Below, in pieces: positions 35,154 through 43,288 of a stretch of 54,697 nt of DNA; the stretch's first letter is position 1, and every line of letters starts with the position of its first letter. Made by a program: the position numbers and the translations under genes. Source of the DNA: Acidithrix ferrooxidans (GTDB lineage Bacteria; Actinomycetota; Acidimicrobiia; Acidimicrobiales; Acidimicrobiaceae). The DNA is taken from assembly GCF_000949295.1 (NCBI RefSeq), contig NZ_JXYS01000081.1, forward strand, positions 1-54,697, in the 5' to 3' direction. The notes beneath the pieces are model-generated. The model searched no databases. It had not been told where the DNA came from and saw only the letters and a program-made list of their open reading frames with translations.

Positions 35154-35879
35154 TTATCCTGCGAAGTTGACCGCATAGGTTCCTGGGTCATTTGGAGGAT
35201 TGACTTGGTTCGCGAGATCAATTGAAACTGTCTGAGATGCGGTTCCATTTGCAATTGCTAATGCCGTCATTGAATCTGGGACAGCAACGGTGATGGTAAT
35301 AGGTGCGTTGGTTGGGGCAGATACGCCTGTTTGAATGGCTGAAAGCGCTTCTACCACGAGGTTTCGCCCCAACACGGTCGTCACCGCAGAGGTGCCTTGC
35401 CCAGCGGTGCCATAGATGTCTATGCGATCGCCAGTAACGATTTCGCCATTTAATGCTCTCGATATGGGGATGGCAAATGAGATTAGCCTCTTTTGATTCC
35501 CCGACTTGGAGGCGACTACTTCGCCCGGTGACACTGTTTGGCCCGATTCTATAGAATAAAGAGTCCGTCGGCCAATAATTCCGGCTTCGGCAAGGGTTGG
35601 TGTCGGCGCACCAACAGTATTTGCTGATGTCACCCGAGCAACAGAAAGGTCACCAGCTGATACGATCTGGCCAGGTAGGATTTGGCGATTAGCAATTGTG
35701 ATATATCCAACGGTGGTACCAGCTGTTGAGGTGGAGGTAATGGCTTTCAGCGCGAGGCCGACGCCTAGGATCGAGAGAAGAATGCCAACATTTCGATAGA
35801 TATTGCGAGGTTTCCAACTGGCCTTGTTTGGGCTGGAGCTCAGACCGAGTCTTATATTTCGCTTCGGAAGTGTTTTCAA
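35154..35879 (-). CDS. cpaB: CpaB/RcpC-like Flp pilus assembly protein
   Basis: The 241-residue protein has a basic N-terminus and one membrane helix (about 30-48, VGILLSILGVGLALKAI). A SAF domain (VGYITIANRQILPGQIVSAG, GRRTLYSIESGQTVSPGEVV) and an RcpC-type domain (SFAIPISRALNGEIVTGDRI) follow. CpaB is an envelope component of Tad pili. The start TTG 35879 has AAGGA about 11 nt upstream and is only fairly certain. It is the first gene of the minus-strand run cpaB-cpaE and lies divergent from a small HTH gene, with a 16-bp palindrome between them. Confidence 0.85.
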   Translation of the reverse strand: MKTLPKRNIRLGLSSSPNKASWKPRNIYRNVGILLSILGVGLALKAITSTSTAGTTVGYITIANRQILPGQIVSAGDLSVARVTSANTVGAPTPTLAEAGIIGRRTLYSIESGQTVSPGEVVASKSGNQKRLISFAIPISRALNGEIVTGDRIDIYGTAGQGTSAVTTVLGRNLVVEALSAIQTGVSAPTNAPITITVAVPDSMTALAIANGTASQTVSIDLANQVNPPNDPGTYAVNFAG

Positions 35880-35966
35880 AGGGGTTTTTCCTTGAGTAAG
35901 CGCTCGATTTGAGCGTACGTCTCAATGAGGCCTAGTAGGCAATTTGAAAAATGAAGCAAAATCGTT

Positions 35967-35982
35967 ATATTGACGTCAATAT
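35967..35982. promoter_or_regulatory. 16-bp perfect palindrome between cpaB and the HTH gene
   Basis: ATATTGACGTCAATAT is its own reverse complement and sits in the 305-bp divergent region, about 90 bp before cpaB and 200 bp before the HTH gene. It has the look of a dimeric regulator site. The rest of 35880-36184 is AT-rich. Confidence 0.5.
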
Positions 35983-36184
35983 TTACGATATCTTAGAATA
36001 GCATAGTTGTTTGATATCTTTCAAAATAACATGATAAATTGTAAGAGCAGAGAAATTGATGTTTCCGCCCGATTTGTTACGAATTGCTTAGCGCCACCCA
36101 CAAAACTTGCGTAGATCAAAGTGGAACCGAATTCTCCAATAACGAGTTGGTAACTAGATCACCACTTACGAGGAGGTAATTATA

Positions 36185-36418
36185 ATGGCAGTTCACCGAA
36201 AAGCTTATGAGGCTATCGACTGGATGTCCTCAAAGGAGGCCTCTGAGTATTTAGGGGTCAGTCTTCAAACTTTGTATAGATTTATTGATTCGGGGTCGCT
36301 CACCGCCTACTTTATGGGTCGTGTCATTCGACTTAAATACAAGGACGTTGTGGAGTTCTTGGAGGGCCAAAGAATTGGCAGGGGTACGCTACATTCCATC
36401 CTCGAGGAGTCTCAGTAG
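36185..36418 (+). CDS. Small excisionase/MerR-type helix-turn-helix protein
   Basis: The 77-residue protein contains one HTH_17 domain: WMSSKEASEYLGVSLQTLYR, then FIDSGSLTAYFMGRVIRLKY and KDVVEFLEGQRIG. This is the winged-helix type shared by phage excisionases, BldC and short actinobacterial regulators. GAGGAGGT lies 7 nt before the ATG, the strongest RBS in this part of the window. With no integrase nearby, a transcriptional role is more likely than excision. It is divergent from the cpaB-cpaE pilus genes. Short tandem repeats begin at its last codons. Confidence 0.85.
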   Translation: MAVHRKAYEAIDWMSSKEASEYLGVSLQTLYRFIDSGSLTAYFMGRVIRLKYKDVVEFLEGQRIGRGTLHSILEESQ

Positions 36419-36470
36419 TTAGTCTCAGTAGTCAGTAGTCAAGAGTCTCGGTAACGAAGAGTCTCGGTAA
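36408..36470 (+). repeat. Short tandem repeats at the 3' end of the HTH gene
   Basis: AGTCTCAGTAGT occurs at 36408-36419 and 36421-36432, CAGTAGT again at 36433-36439, and AAGAGTCTCGGTAA at 36441-36454 and 36457-36470. All share AGTCTC. The first unit includes the stop codon of the HTH gene. The following 36471-36740 holds no gene I recognise. Confidence 0.7.
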
Positions 36471-36740
36471 TATCGCCCAAGTCACAGCCTTAGCTCCCTA
36501 GAAAATTTTCTTATGGTCAATGTGATCGCTAAGTTTATTTTGCCAATTTTGTGGTAGTCGAAGCGCCAATCAAACTCTCACTCTGATTCGAGCAACAAGT
36601 ATTGCTGTCTATTAGGGAAATATTTATCTTTGGCTATTTTCTTTTCGAAAGATCTGTTCGCTTAAAATTGAGTTCAAAGTGCTGGGTAAACTCCAATTTG
36701 TCCCAGCAATCTTCTCCAAGCAGACATAGCCTCATTTTGA

Positions 36741-37322
36741 CTATGGCCTTCTTATTGAGATCGTTCCAAGTGCTGCCAATGGGAAGATCGTCCTAAATAT
36801 GGCGATTTCATTTAGTTTTTCTAGAAAGATCAGATCCTCGCCGACTCCGGCGAAGTTGTATAGAGCTTTATGGTTGTTATGCAGTAGCGTAATTTCGAGC
36901 TTTGAACCAAGAGGAAGATGCCTATCCAAATAGGCGAGGATTGAAAATTGGGCCTGAACATCAGGACTCTTACTTTTTTTTAGCGCGAGATCAAAACGCT
37001 CCTTGAAGGTTACCTCTGAGATCGCACCGAAGGTTATGAGCACTACATCCCTTTGGCCAGTAGAAACATCTTTCTCAATTATCACGGCGTCGCTGAGAAC
37101 TTTGGCGACTATTCCGGTAATCCGTATGCCCGAAATGGACTGAATGTATATCTCAGTTTGACTACGGGATAAGTTTTCTAAAGCTTTTTTCGTGTCAAGA
37201 GGAGCTCTAGCGACCTCCGAAAACGGTGTCTTTTGTGCGCCATAGAGGTTCCGCTCTGCTAGGACTTCATTCATTGCCCATCGATCCAGGGCCGACGTGG
37301 GGTTGTCTAGAAAATCTTCCAA
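36741..37322 (-). CDS. Uncharacterised actinobacterial protein of 193 residues
   Basis: The N-terminal part is short and charged (LDRWAMNEVLAERNLYG, then APLDTKKALENL). A beta-rich core follows (TEIYIQSISGIRITGIVAKV, VVLITFGAISEV), which resembles the small barrel-like domain of a widespread actinobacterial protein of unknown function next to housekeeping genes. It has no signal peptide or membrane helix. TTG 37322 is the apparent start, without a strong RBS. It faces away from phoH. Resemblance is judged by pattern only, so function is left open. Confidence 0.65.
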   Translation of the reverse strand: MEDFLDNPTSALDRWAMNEVLAERNLYGAQKTPFSEVARAPLDTKKALENLSRSQTEIYIQSISGIRITGIVAKVLSDAVIIEKDVSTGQRDVVLITFGAISEVTFKERFDLALKKSKSPDVQAQFSILAYLDRHLPLGSKLEITLLHNNHKALYNFAGVGEDLIFLEKLNEIAIFRTIFPLAALGTISIRRP

Positions 37323-37432
37323 CTGAATCGATCTACTTTCTCTCCAAGAAATTCATACGGGATGCAGGGGGTTTATCGCAAGTTTTGCGATGTGAGATTT
37401 GGAGGCGATTTTGGTCGCAATTAGTTGGCGAT

Positions 37433-37450
37433 GAAGCCTAGGCAGGCTTC
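37433..37450. other. Small hairpin in the 400-bp gap before phoH
   Basis: GAAGCCT (37433-37439) pairs with AGGCTTC (37444-37450), followed by TTGGTTT. A wider imperfect dyad CTTGGTT / AACCAAG overlaps it. It lies between two divergent genes, so a terminator role is not expected. The rest of 37323-37724 shows no gene. Confidence 0.4.
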
Positions 37451-37724
37451 TTGGTTTAACAACTCGTCTCGTTCTCGTAACGAACCAAGACTTTGCTTTC
37501 AAGTTAACCACAATATAATAACTTAATCTCGGATCCGAGAGGGGGCCGTTGGCCGCTTATTTTTGGAATTACATTGTTAGTGAAGTTACCTGGTCTATCA
37601 TCCCAGCCAACTCTGACTTGTGACCATAGTGTGAAGATGGTCCTTCCTCGTGATAGCATAAGTAGGTGTAGATCATTTAGGAAGGCGATCTTTTCTTGAA
37701 ATTTGTTAGCGTGGAGTCTCACCT

Positions 37725-38687
37725 TTGTCAATGACCGACGCAGTGGTGGTCTTCGTCCCGAGCAATAATCTAATGGCGGGGCTATTGGGACAGGGCGATA
37801 AGTTCCTTAGGATGTTGGAAGCGGCATTTCCGAACTCTCTGGTGCACGTCAGAGGGAATCAAATTACGATCGATGGCCCGGATGCAGGTTTATTATCCAA
37901 GCTATTTCGCGAATGGGTGGTTCTTTTGGAAGCCGGAGAGGTTCTTGATGAGAATGCCGTGTTGCGTACAATCGATATGATAAGCGCCGATGTCAATCCA
38001 TCTGAGGTGTTGACGACCAAGATAGTAAAGTCTTCGCGAGGAAAATACGTAAAGCCCAAGACTGCTGGCCAAAAGAGATACTCAGATGCTATAGCGGCAA
38101 ATACCATAACTTTTGGTGTTGGACCAGCTGGAACTGGCAAAAGTTATTTGGCCGTGGCGCAGGCCGTTCAAGCTTTGCAAGAGAAGTCGGTCAATCGAAT
38201 TATCCTAACTCGACCTGCGGTTGAGGCGGGGGAACGCCTTGGATTTCTGCCGGGTGACCTCATGGCAAAGGTGGATCCCTACCTCCGCCCTCTCTATGAT
38301 GCACTCTATGATATGTTGGACACAGAAACCGTTCTGAGGCTTATTGAGCGTTCAACAATAGAGATCGCTCCGCTTGCCTTCATGCGAGGTAGAACTCTAA
38401 ATTCCAGTTTTATAATCCTAGATGAAGCTCAAAACACCACGCCAGAGCAGATGAAGATGTTCCTAACTCGAATCGGTTTTGGCTCCAAGGCGGTAATCAC
38501 TGGTGATGTTACTCAGGTTGATATTGCGGGAGGACGTTCTGGGCTACTCGGCCTGGAGAGCTTATTGAGCGGGATCGAAGGAATTGCGTTCGTACATTTA
38601 GGTCGCCAAGATGTGGTTCGGCATAAGATAGTTTCTGATATCGTAGCCGCCTATGAAAAGGCTACTCCTCCACCGAATCTAAGGTAG
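37725..38687 (+). CDS. phoH: PhoH-family ATPase (PhoH/YbeZ)
   Basis: The 320-residue protein has an N-terminal nucleic-acid-binding-like region, Walker A GVGPAGTGKS (133-140 for GPAGTGKS), TRPAVEAGERLGFLPGDL, Walker B SFIILDEAQNTTPEQMKMFL, and KAVITGDVTQVDIAGGRSGL. The length is typical (about 320-350). PhoH proteins are ATPases linked to RNA metabolism and act with YbeY, which is encoded next. TTG 37725 has GGAG 8 nt upstream; ATG 37731 is the alternative. Confidence 0.95.
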   Translation: MSMTDAVVVFVPSNNLMAGLLGQGDKFLRMLEAAFPNSLVHVRGNQITIDGPDAGLLSKLFREWVVLLEAGEVLDENAVLRTIDMISADVNPSEVLTTKIVKSSRGKYVKPKTAGQKRYSDAIAANTITFGVGPAGTGKSYLAVAQAVQALQEKSVNRIILTRPAVEAGERLGFLPGDLMAKVDPYLRPLYDALYDMLDTETVLRLIERSTIEIAPLAFMRGRTLNSSFIILDEAQNTTPEQMKMFLTRIGFGSKAVITGDVTQVDIAGGRSGLLGLESLLSGIEGIAFVHLGRQDVVRHKIVSDIVAAYEKATPPPNLR

Positions 38688-38885
38688 AATGTAGTTCTTT
38701 TAAGAGACCTTACACCTCTTGGCCTACATGGACGTTTTATCCAAAGAGTAGGCTGTCTGGATAGGTTTGTGGTTGCCTTCCGAGCTATTTGTGCTGAGCA
38801 TTTCTAATTTGCTCTTGACGAAATGTTGTTATCGTGGCTCCTGCAAAGTTTAGTGGAAGCCTTTCGATACATAGGGTTAGTTAGA

Positions 38886-39365
38886 GTGACGATTATTGTA
38901 TATTCGGTCGATGCGCAGCAAGACTCGTCGCTGGACCCTACTGTTTGGGGAGAGCTGACAAGAGAGGTCTTGCTCGCAAGCGGTGTTAGCGGAAATGCCG
39001 AGTGTTACCTATCATTTGTAAGTCCACAAGAGATCGCCAAGTTGAATATGGAGTATATGGGAAAACAGGGTCCCACTGATGTTCTTTCGTTTCCAGTAAG
39101 TTTTGAAGTGGAGATATCGGCTGAGATTCCTCGTATTCTAGGTGAGATATATATCTGTTGCGATGTGGCACGTGAAAATTCTCAAGAACACCAAGATGAT
39201 CTTCATGATGGTAGTCTTGAAGATGAATTGGCTCTTTTAGTGGTACATGGCGTATTGCATCTTTCTGGAATGGATCATGAGATAGAAGAAGAGGCAGAGG
39301 TCATGGAAGCTCGTGAACGTGACCTACTTAATGACTTTTATTATTCCAAGAAGTTGAAACATTGA
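38886..39365 (+). CDS. ybeY: Endoribonuclease YbeY (16S rRNA maturation)
   Basis: The 159-residue protein has the core PTDVLSFPVS, LGEIYICCDVA and the zinc motif VHGVLHLSGMDH (H121, H125, H131). YbeY helps mature the 3' end of 16S rRNA and perform ribosome quality control. GTG 38886 is taken as start because the domain begins at TIIVYSVDAQ; a frame from 38823 adds 21 hydrophobic residues without family similarity. It stands between phoH and a CBS-domain hemolysin gene, the usual bacterial order. Confidence 0.93.
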   Translation: MTIIVYSVDAQQDSSLDPTVWGELTREVLLASGVSGNAECYLSFVSPQEIAKLNMEYMGKQGPTDVLSFPVSFEVEISAEIPRILGEIYICCDVARENSQEHQDDLHDGSLEDELALLVVHGVLHLSGMDHEIEEEAEVMEARERDLLNDFYYSKKLKH

Positions 39366-39472
39366 GCAGATCGATAGACCTAGTTGAAGACCTAGATAAA
39401 AGGGGCGGAAGTCATCCTTTGCGCCTCAGTTTGGGCGTCGGTGGAGACGTATCGGACCGAACGGTATAGACG

Positions 39473-40774
39473 ATGAATATCATTATTGCGGCTGTTGCAT
39501 GGCGAGCGAGCGATACGCTCACCGTTTTTGCTGTAGTCGTTCTTATAGCTGCGTCCGGCTTTGTTGCTCTGGCTGAGACCTCGTTGACTCGCATAACAAA
39601 GGTTAAAGCCTCCGTTCTCGCGGAGCAGAATCGACGTGGAGCCAAGGATCTTTCAAAGTTGATTGAAGAGCCCGGCAAATTTTTGAATGCGATTTTGTTG
39701 ACCGGATTGGTTTTTCAACTTGTAGCTGCCACGCTGGTCGGAGTTATAGCCGCTCGTCTTTTTGGTGCCCTAGGTGTGAGCGTAGCCATAGTCTTTGAAG
39801 TTATTGTAATTTTTATTGTCGCAGAGGCTATCCCAAAAAATTACGCTGTTCACCATGGAGAACGTGCCGCACTGTTTTCCGCCCCTATCGTCTCTTTGTT
39901 GGTGCGGTTTCCACTTGTTAGAGGGGCTTCGATGGTCGTCTCTGGTATTACGAATGCACTTTTGAAGGGGCAGCCATATTCTACAATGGGAAATGTCTCA
40001 GAGCAGGAGTTGCTTGCTATGGCAGATGCGGCTGCCGAAGATGAGGCAATCGAGGATCAAGAGCGAGAAATTATTGCGTCGGTTATTGAATTTGGCGATA
40101 CCGTTGCACGTGAAATTATGGTGCCTCGCGTAGATATAGTGGCGGCTGATCAAACTTCCACTATTGACTTCGTATTGTCGCTGGCGTTAGAAAAAGGAGT
40201 CTCGAGACTTCCAATTTACGATCACAACTTAGACAATATCACTGGAATAGTTATGATTAAAGATCTGGTTCGCGCTAGTAGGAGCGGACAGCGTTTGGCT
40301 TTGGTGGCTACAATAACACGAGGCGCTCGATTTGTCCCAGAGACCAAACCAGTCCTTGCACTTTTACGCGAGATGCAAGCCGGTAAGTATCACCTAGTTT
40401 TGGTGGTCGATGAATATGGCGGTACCGCGGGTCTAGTGGCAATGGAAGATCTGATTGAAGAACTCGTCGGAGATATTGTTGATGAATTCGATCTCGAAGA
40501 GGATGAAGTTGTTGAAATTCGTCCTGGTTGTTATCGAGTGAAGGCTACTAAAAGTGTTGATGAATTGAATGAAGAGTACTCTCTTTCTCTTCCTACAGGT
40601 GATTGGGATACGGTAGGCGGCCTCTTTTTGCAGCTTCTCGAACACCTCCCGAAGGTTGGAGAGGAAGCTACCAGTGGAAAGTACGCCTTGATCGCAGAAA
40701 ATGTAATAAGAAATCGTGTTGTCACCATTCGTCTTGAGATCCGTGATGGCCCATCTGGCGATTCGGGGATTTGA
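39473..40774 (+). CDS. CNNM/CorC-type membrane protein with CBS domains (hemolysin family)
   Basis: The 433-residue protein has a DUF21/CNNM membrane domain (about 10-180, with AVVVLIAASGFVALAETSLT). A CBS pair follows (about 200-330: TVAREIMVPRVDIVAADQTS, KGVSRLPIYDHNLDNITGIV, HLVLVVDEYGGTAGLVAMED), then a C-terminal CorC_HlyC domain (about 345-425). These proteins are linked to Mg2+/Co2+ efflux; the name hemolysin is historical. The stop overlaps a TTG of era (TTGA). It is the standard neighbour between ybeY and era. Confidence 0.93.
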   Translation: MNIIIAAVAWRASDTLTVFAVVVLIAASGFVALAETSLTRITKVKASVLAEQNRRGAKDLSKLIEEPGKFLNAILLTGLVFQLVAATLVGVIAARLFGALGVSVAIVFEVIVIFIVAEAIPKNYAVHHGERAALFSAPIVSLLVRFPLVRGASMVVSGITNALLKGQPYSTMGNVSEQELLAMADAAAEDEAIEDQEREIIASVIEFGDTVAREIMVPRVDIVAADQTSTIDFVLSLALEKGVSRLPIYDHNLDNITGIVMIKDLVRASRSGQRLALVATITRGARFVPETKPVLALLREMQAGKYHLVLVVDEYGGTAGLVAMEDLIEELVGDIVDEFDLEEDEVVEIRPGCYRVKATKSVDELNEEYSLSLPTGDWDTVGGLFLQLLEHLPKVGEEATSGKYALIAENVIRNRVVTIRLEIRDGPSGDSGI

Positions 40775-40776
40775 AT

Positions 40777-41628
40777 ATGACTTTTGATGATTACAGATCT
40801 GGTTTTGTTGCGATAATCGGTCGACCCAATGTGGGTAAGTCCACCTTGATCAATTCTCTTGTCGGCAAGAAGATCTCTATCGTTTCCACCAAACCGAACA
40901 CGACTCGAACAGCGATTCGTGGAATTATAAGTGGGGACGGCTATCAAGTCGTCTTAGTCGATACGCCGGGAATCCATAAGCCGAGATCCCGTCTTGGTGC
41001 TCGATTGAATAACACAGCAACAGATGCTATGAGCGATGTGGATTTGGCAGTTGTCGTGGTGGATGCGTCGGCTTCGATGGGTCCTGGCGACGAGAGAGTT
41101 TTGGCAAGTGCCCCTCCGGGTAGCTTTATCGTCTTGAATAAGGTGGATCGGGCTTCCAAGAGTGCAATTATGGATCGCCTTTTAAGGTTGAGCTCCTACA
41201 ACATGGAAGAATATTTTCCCATTTCCGCCAAGACCTTAGAGGGTGTAGACGAACTTCGTGAGGCGATAGTTGCCAAGATGCCAAGCGGGCCACCATACTA
41301 TCCACCAGGTGTGGTCTCAGATACGACTGAGACAGAGTGGATTGCAGAACTTGTTCGAGAGGCTTTGCTGGAGATATTGCGAGAGGAACTGCCACACTCG
41401 CTCGCCACAATGGTGACCGAGGTTGAGGAGTCCTATATTCGCTGTGAGATATTTGTAGAGAGGGACTCTCAAAAGGGTATTGTGGTCGGACACAGGGGTT
41501 CCAACTTGAAAGAGGTGGGCATTCTGGTCAGAAAGAGCTTGCCTCCAAAGATGTACCTGGAGCTTGTGGTGAAGGTTGCCAAGGATTGGCAATCTCAAAA
41601 TCGCTATCTTGATGAGTTTGGCCTTTAG
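40777..41628 (+). CDS. era: GTPase Era
   Basis: The 283-residue protein has G1 GRPNVGKST, switch I TKPNTTRTAIRG, G3 DTPGIHKP, G4 NKVD and G5 SAK. A C-terminal KH domain follows (CEIFVERDSQKGIVVGHRGS then LKEVG). Era binds the 3' end of 16S rRNA and helps 30S assembly. ATG 40777 and TTG 40771 (overlapping the upstream stop) are both possible starts. It is part of the ybeY-CBS hemolysin-era run. Confidence 0.96.
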   Translation: MTFDDYRSGFVAIIGRPNVGKSTLINSLVGKKISIVSTKPNTTRTAIRGIISGDGYQVVLVDTPGIHKPRSRLGARLNNTATDAMSDVDLAVVVVDASASMGPGDERVLASAPPGSFIVLNKVDRASKSAIMDRLLRLSSYNMEEYFPISAKTLEGVDELREAIVAKMPSGPPYYPPGVVSDTTETEWIAELVREALLEILREELPHSLATMVTEVEESYIRCEIFVERDSQKGIVVGHRGSNLKEVGILVRKSLPPKMYLELVVKVAKDWQSQNRYLDEFGL

Positions 41629-41898
41629 CACTTCTAATTGGATTGCAAAGAAAACTTATGGAGTCCAATCAATAAAAATCTATTTTTCAATGAGATACGC
41701 TCCTTGGCCAACTTTCATCTTTTAGTGTTATATTTCCAGAGAGATCGCGGTCGTTGTTTGGATTGAAATCGCGGATGTGTTTTAGACTCTCTCCTTGAGT
41801 GGGTATCTGAATTTTCAAAAAGGCTAAAGCTGTTTTTGATTTAGAATCAACAGTCGCGATCTATTTGGATCTTCCCGTTGGATTGTTTAGGAGCTCGA

Positions 41899-42378
41899 AT
41901 GGAAAACGGAGCGGTTATCGAGGCTGTCTGCGGGCGATTTGTAGGTCGTGGAAGTGGAACGTATCCAACGATCGCTGATTTTGAATACAATGAAATAACG
42001 ATCTTTTCGCTATCTAAAAAGGGATTTATCAAATACTCCCAAGGGACTACATCGATTGGAGACGATACTCCAATGCATCAAGAGATGGGGTACCTTCGAT
42101 TGGGAGCAGATCAATCCGTTGAATTTCTAGTCGTTCAGCCGACGGGATTGACCGAAGTTTCGGTTGGGTCCGTCGCTATTTTAGGCGATGGAAGCGTTGA
42201 GATCTCAAGTGGTTGCGTTCCGATGTCATCACCAAGTGCTAAGGCGGTGCGACGAATTGAGAGGAAATTTACCTTCGACTCGCTGGGCCTGGCCTATTGG
42301 ATCTCGATGGCGACGAATGACGTCTTTCTCTCTCATCATCTATCTGGGGTTCTTACCCGAAAGGTGAGTGTCAATTGA
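41899..42378 (+). CDS. Nitrobindin-like heme-binding FABP family protein
   Basis: The 159-residue beta-barrel protein begins VCGRFVGRGSGTYPTIADFE, corresponding to the family signature GxWxGxGxGxYPTI. Phe replaces the usual Trp. Later segments are MHQEMGYLRLGADQSVEFLV, QPTGLTEVSVG and FLSHHLSGVL, the last containing the proximal-His region. Actinobacterial members bind ferric heme and isomerise peroxynitrite in vitro. ATG 41899 is chosen because AGGAG lies 5 nt upstream; the TTG at 41878 would place that RBS inside the gene. Its stop overlaps the TTG start of uppS. The 240-bp gap after era holds no gene. Confidence 0.85.
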   Translation: MENGAVIEAVCGRFVGRGSGTYPTIADFEYNEITIFSLSKKGFIKYSQGTTSIGDDTPMHQEMGYLRLGADQSVEFLVVQPTGLTEVSVGSVAILGDGSVEISSGCVPMSSPSAKAVRRIERKFTFDSLGLAYWISMATNDVFLSHHLSGVLTRKVSVN

Positions 42379-43127
42379 CCTTCGATCCTAATTGTGATTC
42401 GGATTCAGATGTGACGCTCTCTTGGCTGGATAAAGGCCGAATTCCACGGCACGTGGGTTGTGTAATGGATGGCAATGGTCGATGGGCCCAGCGGCGAGGT
42501 TTACCACGAACCGATGGCCATTCTGCTGGCGAGTCTGCGTTGATGGATACCGTATATGGATGTCTCGAAGTCGGTGTGAGCTGGTTAACCGTTTATGCAT
42601 TTTCTACCGAGAATTGGAGGCGACCCGCTGACGAGGTTCGATATCTGATGAACTTCAACGAATCCCTGTTGATGCGGCGTAAGGACGAACTTGATGAAAA
42701 TGGTGTTCGTATAAACTTTGCAGGCAGACGAGATTGGCGTGTGCCCAAGAAGGTTCTTCGCCAGATGGATGAGAGCGCAGATCAAACCAGGGATAACGAG
42801 AAGTTAGTTCTCACTATTGCTTTTAATTACGGAGGAAGGGCAGAGATTATTGACGCCGTTCGATCGTTGCTGGATAGTGGAGCTAAAAGTTCAGACATCA
42901 CCGAGAAGGCTATCTCTAAACACCTATATAACCCAGATGCACCTGAATTGGACCTTGTGATTAGAACGTCGGGAGAATATAGGATTTCAAACTTTCTTCT
43001 CTGGGAGATTGCTTATTCAGAGCTGGTCTTCACCGATGTTCTGTGGCCAGATTTTCGTAGAGAAGATCTATATAAGGCGATCTACGAATATCAGGGGCGA
43101 AATAGGCGCTTCGGCAAGATTGGATAG
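42375..43127 (+). CDS. uppS: Isoprenyl transferase (undecaprenyl-diphosphate synthase family)
   Basis: The 250-residue cis-prenyltransferase has HVGCVMDGNGRWAQRRG (catalytic D32), HSAGESALMD, LTVYAFSTENWRRP, AFNYGGRAEI and the C-terminal IRTSGEYRISNFLLWEIAYS with FTDVLWPDF. It condenses IPP units on an allylic diphosphate to make the lipid carrier for peptidoglycan and other glycans. Product chain length is unknown. The TTG start overlaps the nitrobindin stop (TTGA). It forms a tight cluster with a 52-residue membrane protein and recO. Confidence 0.95.
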   Translation: MTFDPNCDSDSDVTLSWLDKGRIPRHVGCVMDGNGRWAQRRGLPRTDGHSAGESALMDTVYGCLEVGVSWLTVYAFSTENWRRPADEVRYLMNFNESLLMRRKDELDENGVRINFAGRRDWRVPKKVLRQMDESADQTRDNEKLVLTIAFNYGGRAEIIDAVRSLLDSGAKSSDITEKAISKHLYNPDAPELDLVIRTSGEYRISNFLLWEIAYSELVFTDVLWPDFRREDLYKAIYEYQGRNRRFGKIG

Positions 43128-43129
43128 AG

Positions 43130-43288
43130 ATGAAGACCATAGCAGCCCTTGGAATCTTTGGAATTTTTGCTTTTTTACTCTTTGCCGCTATTGGTGGGTT
43201 TAGACCGGCTTGGATCGTGTTGGTGGTCGTGATAGTCTTTTCCCTCCTATTTAATATCGGACCAAATAGGAAGCGCAAGACAAAATAG
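43130..43288 (+). CDS. Small membrane protein of 52 residues between uppS and recO
   Basis: The ATG at 43130 follows the uppS stop by 2 bp. The frame ends at TAG 43286-43288, directly before the recO ATG. The translation has two hydrophobic stretches (ALGIFGIFAFLLFAAIGGF and WIVLVVVIVFSLLF) separated by a short RPA turn, and a basic tail (NRKRKTK). Exact packing between two conserved genes argues that it is real. The function is unknown. Confidence 0.75.
   Translation: MKTIAALGIFGIFAFLLFAAIGGFRPAWIVLVVVIVFSLLFNIGPNRKRKTK

Noticed and set aside
36408-36470. Possible CRISPR-like repeats
   Set aside because: Units are 12-15 bp, adjacent and without spacers; no cas genes are present.
39362-39469. 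35-codon frame starting in the ybeY stop (TTGA) and ending before the CBS hemolysin gene
   Set aside because: The overlap resembles coupled genes here, but the translation (SRSIDLVEDLDKRGGS onward) has no family signal and is too short to support.
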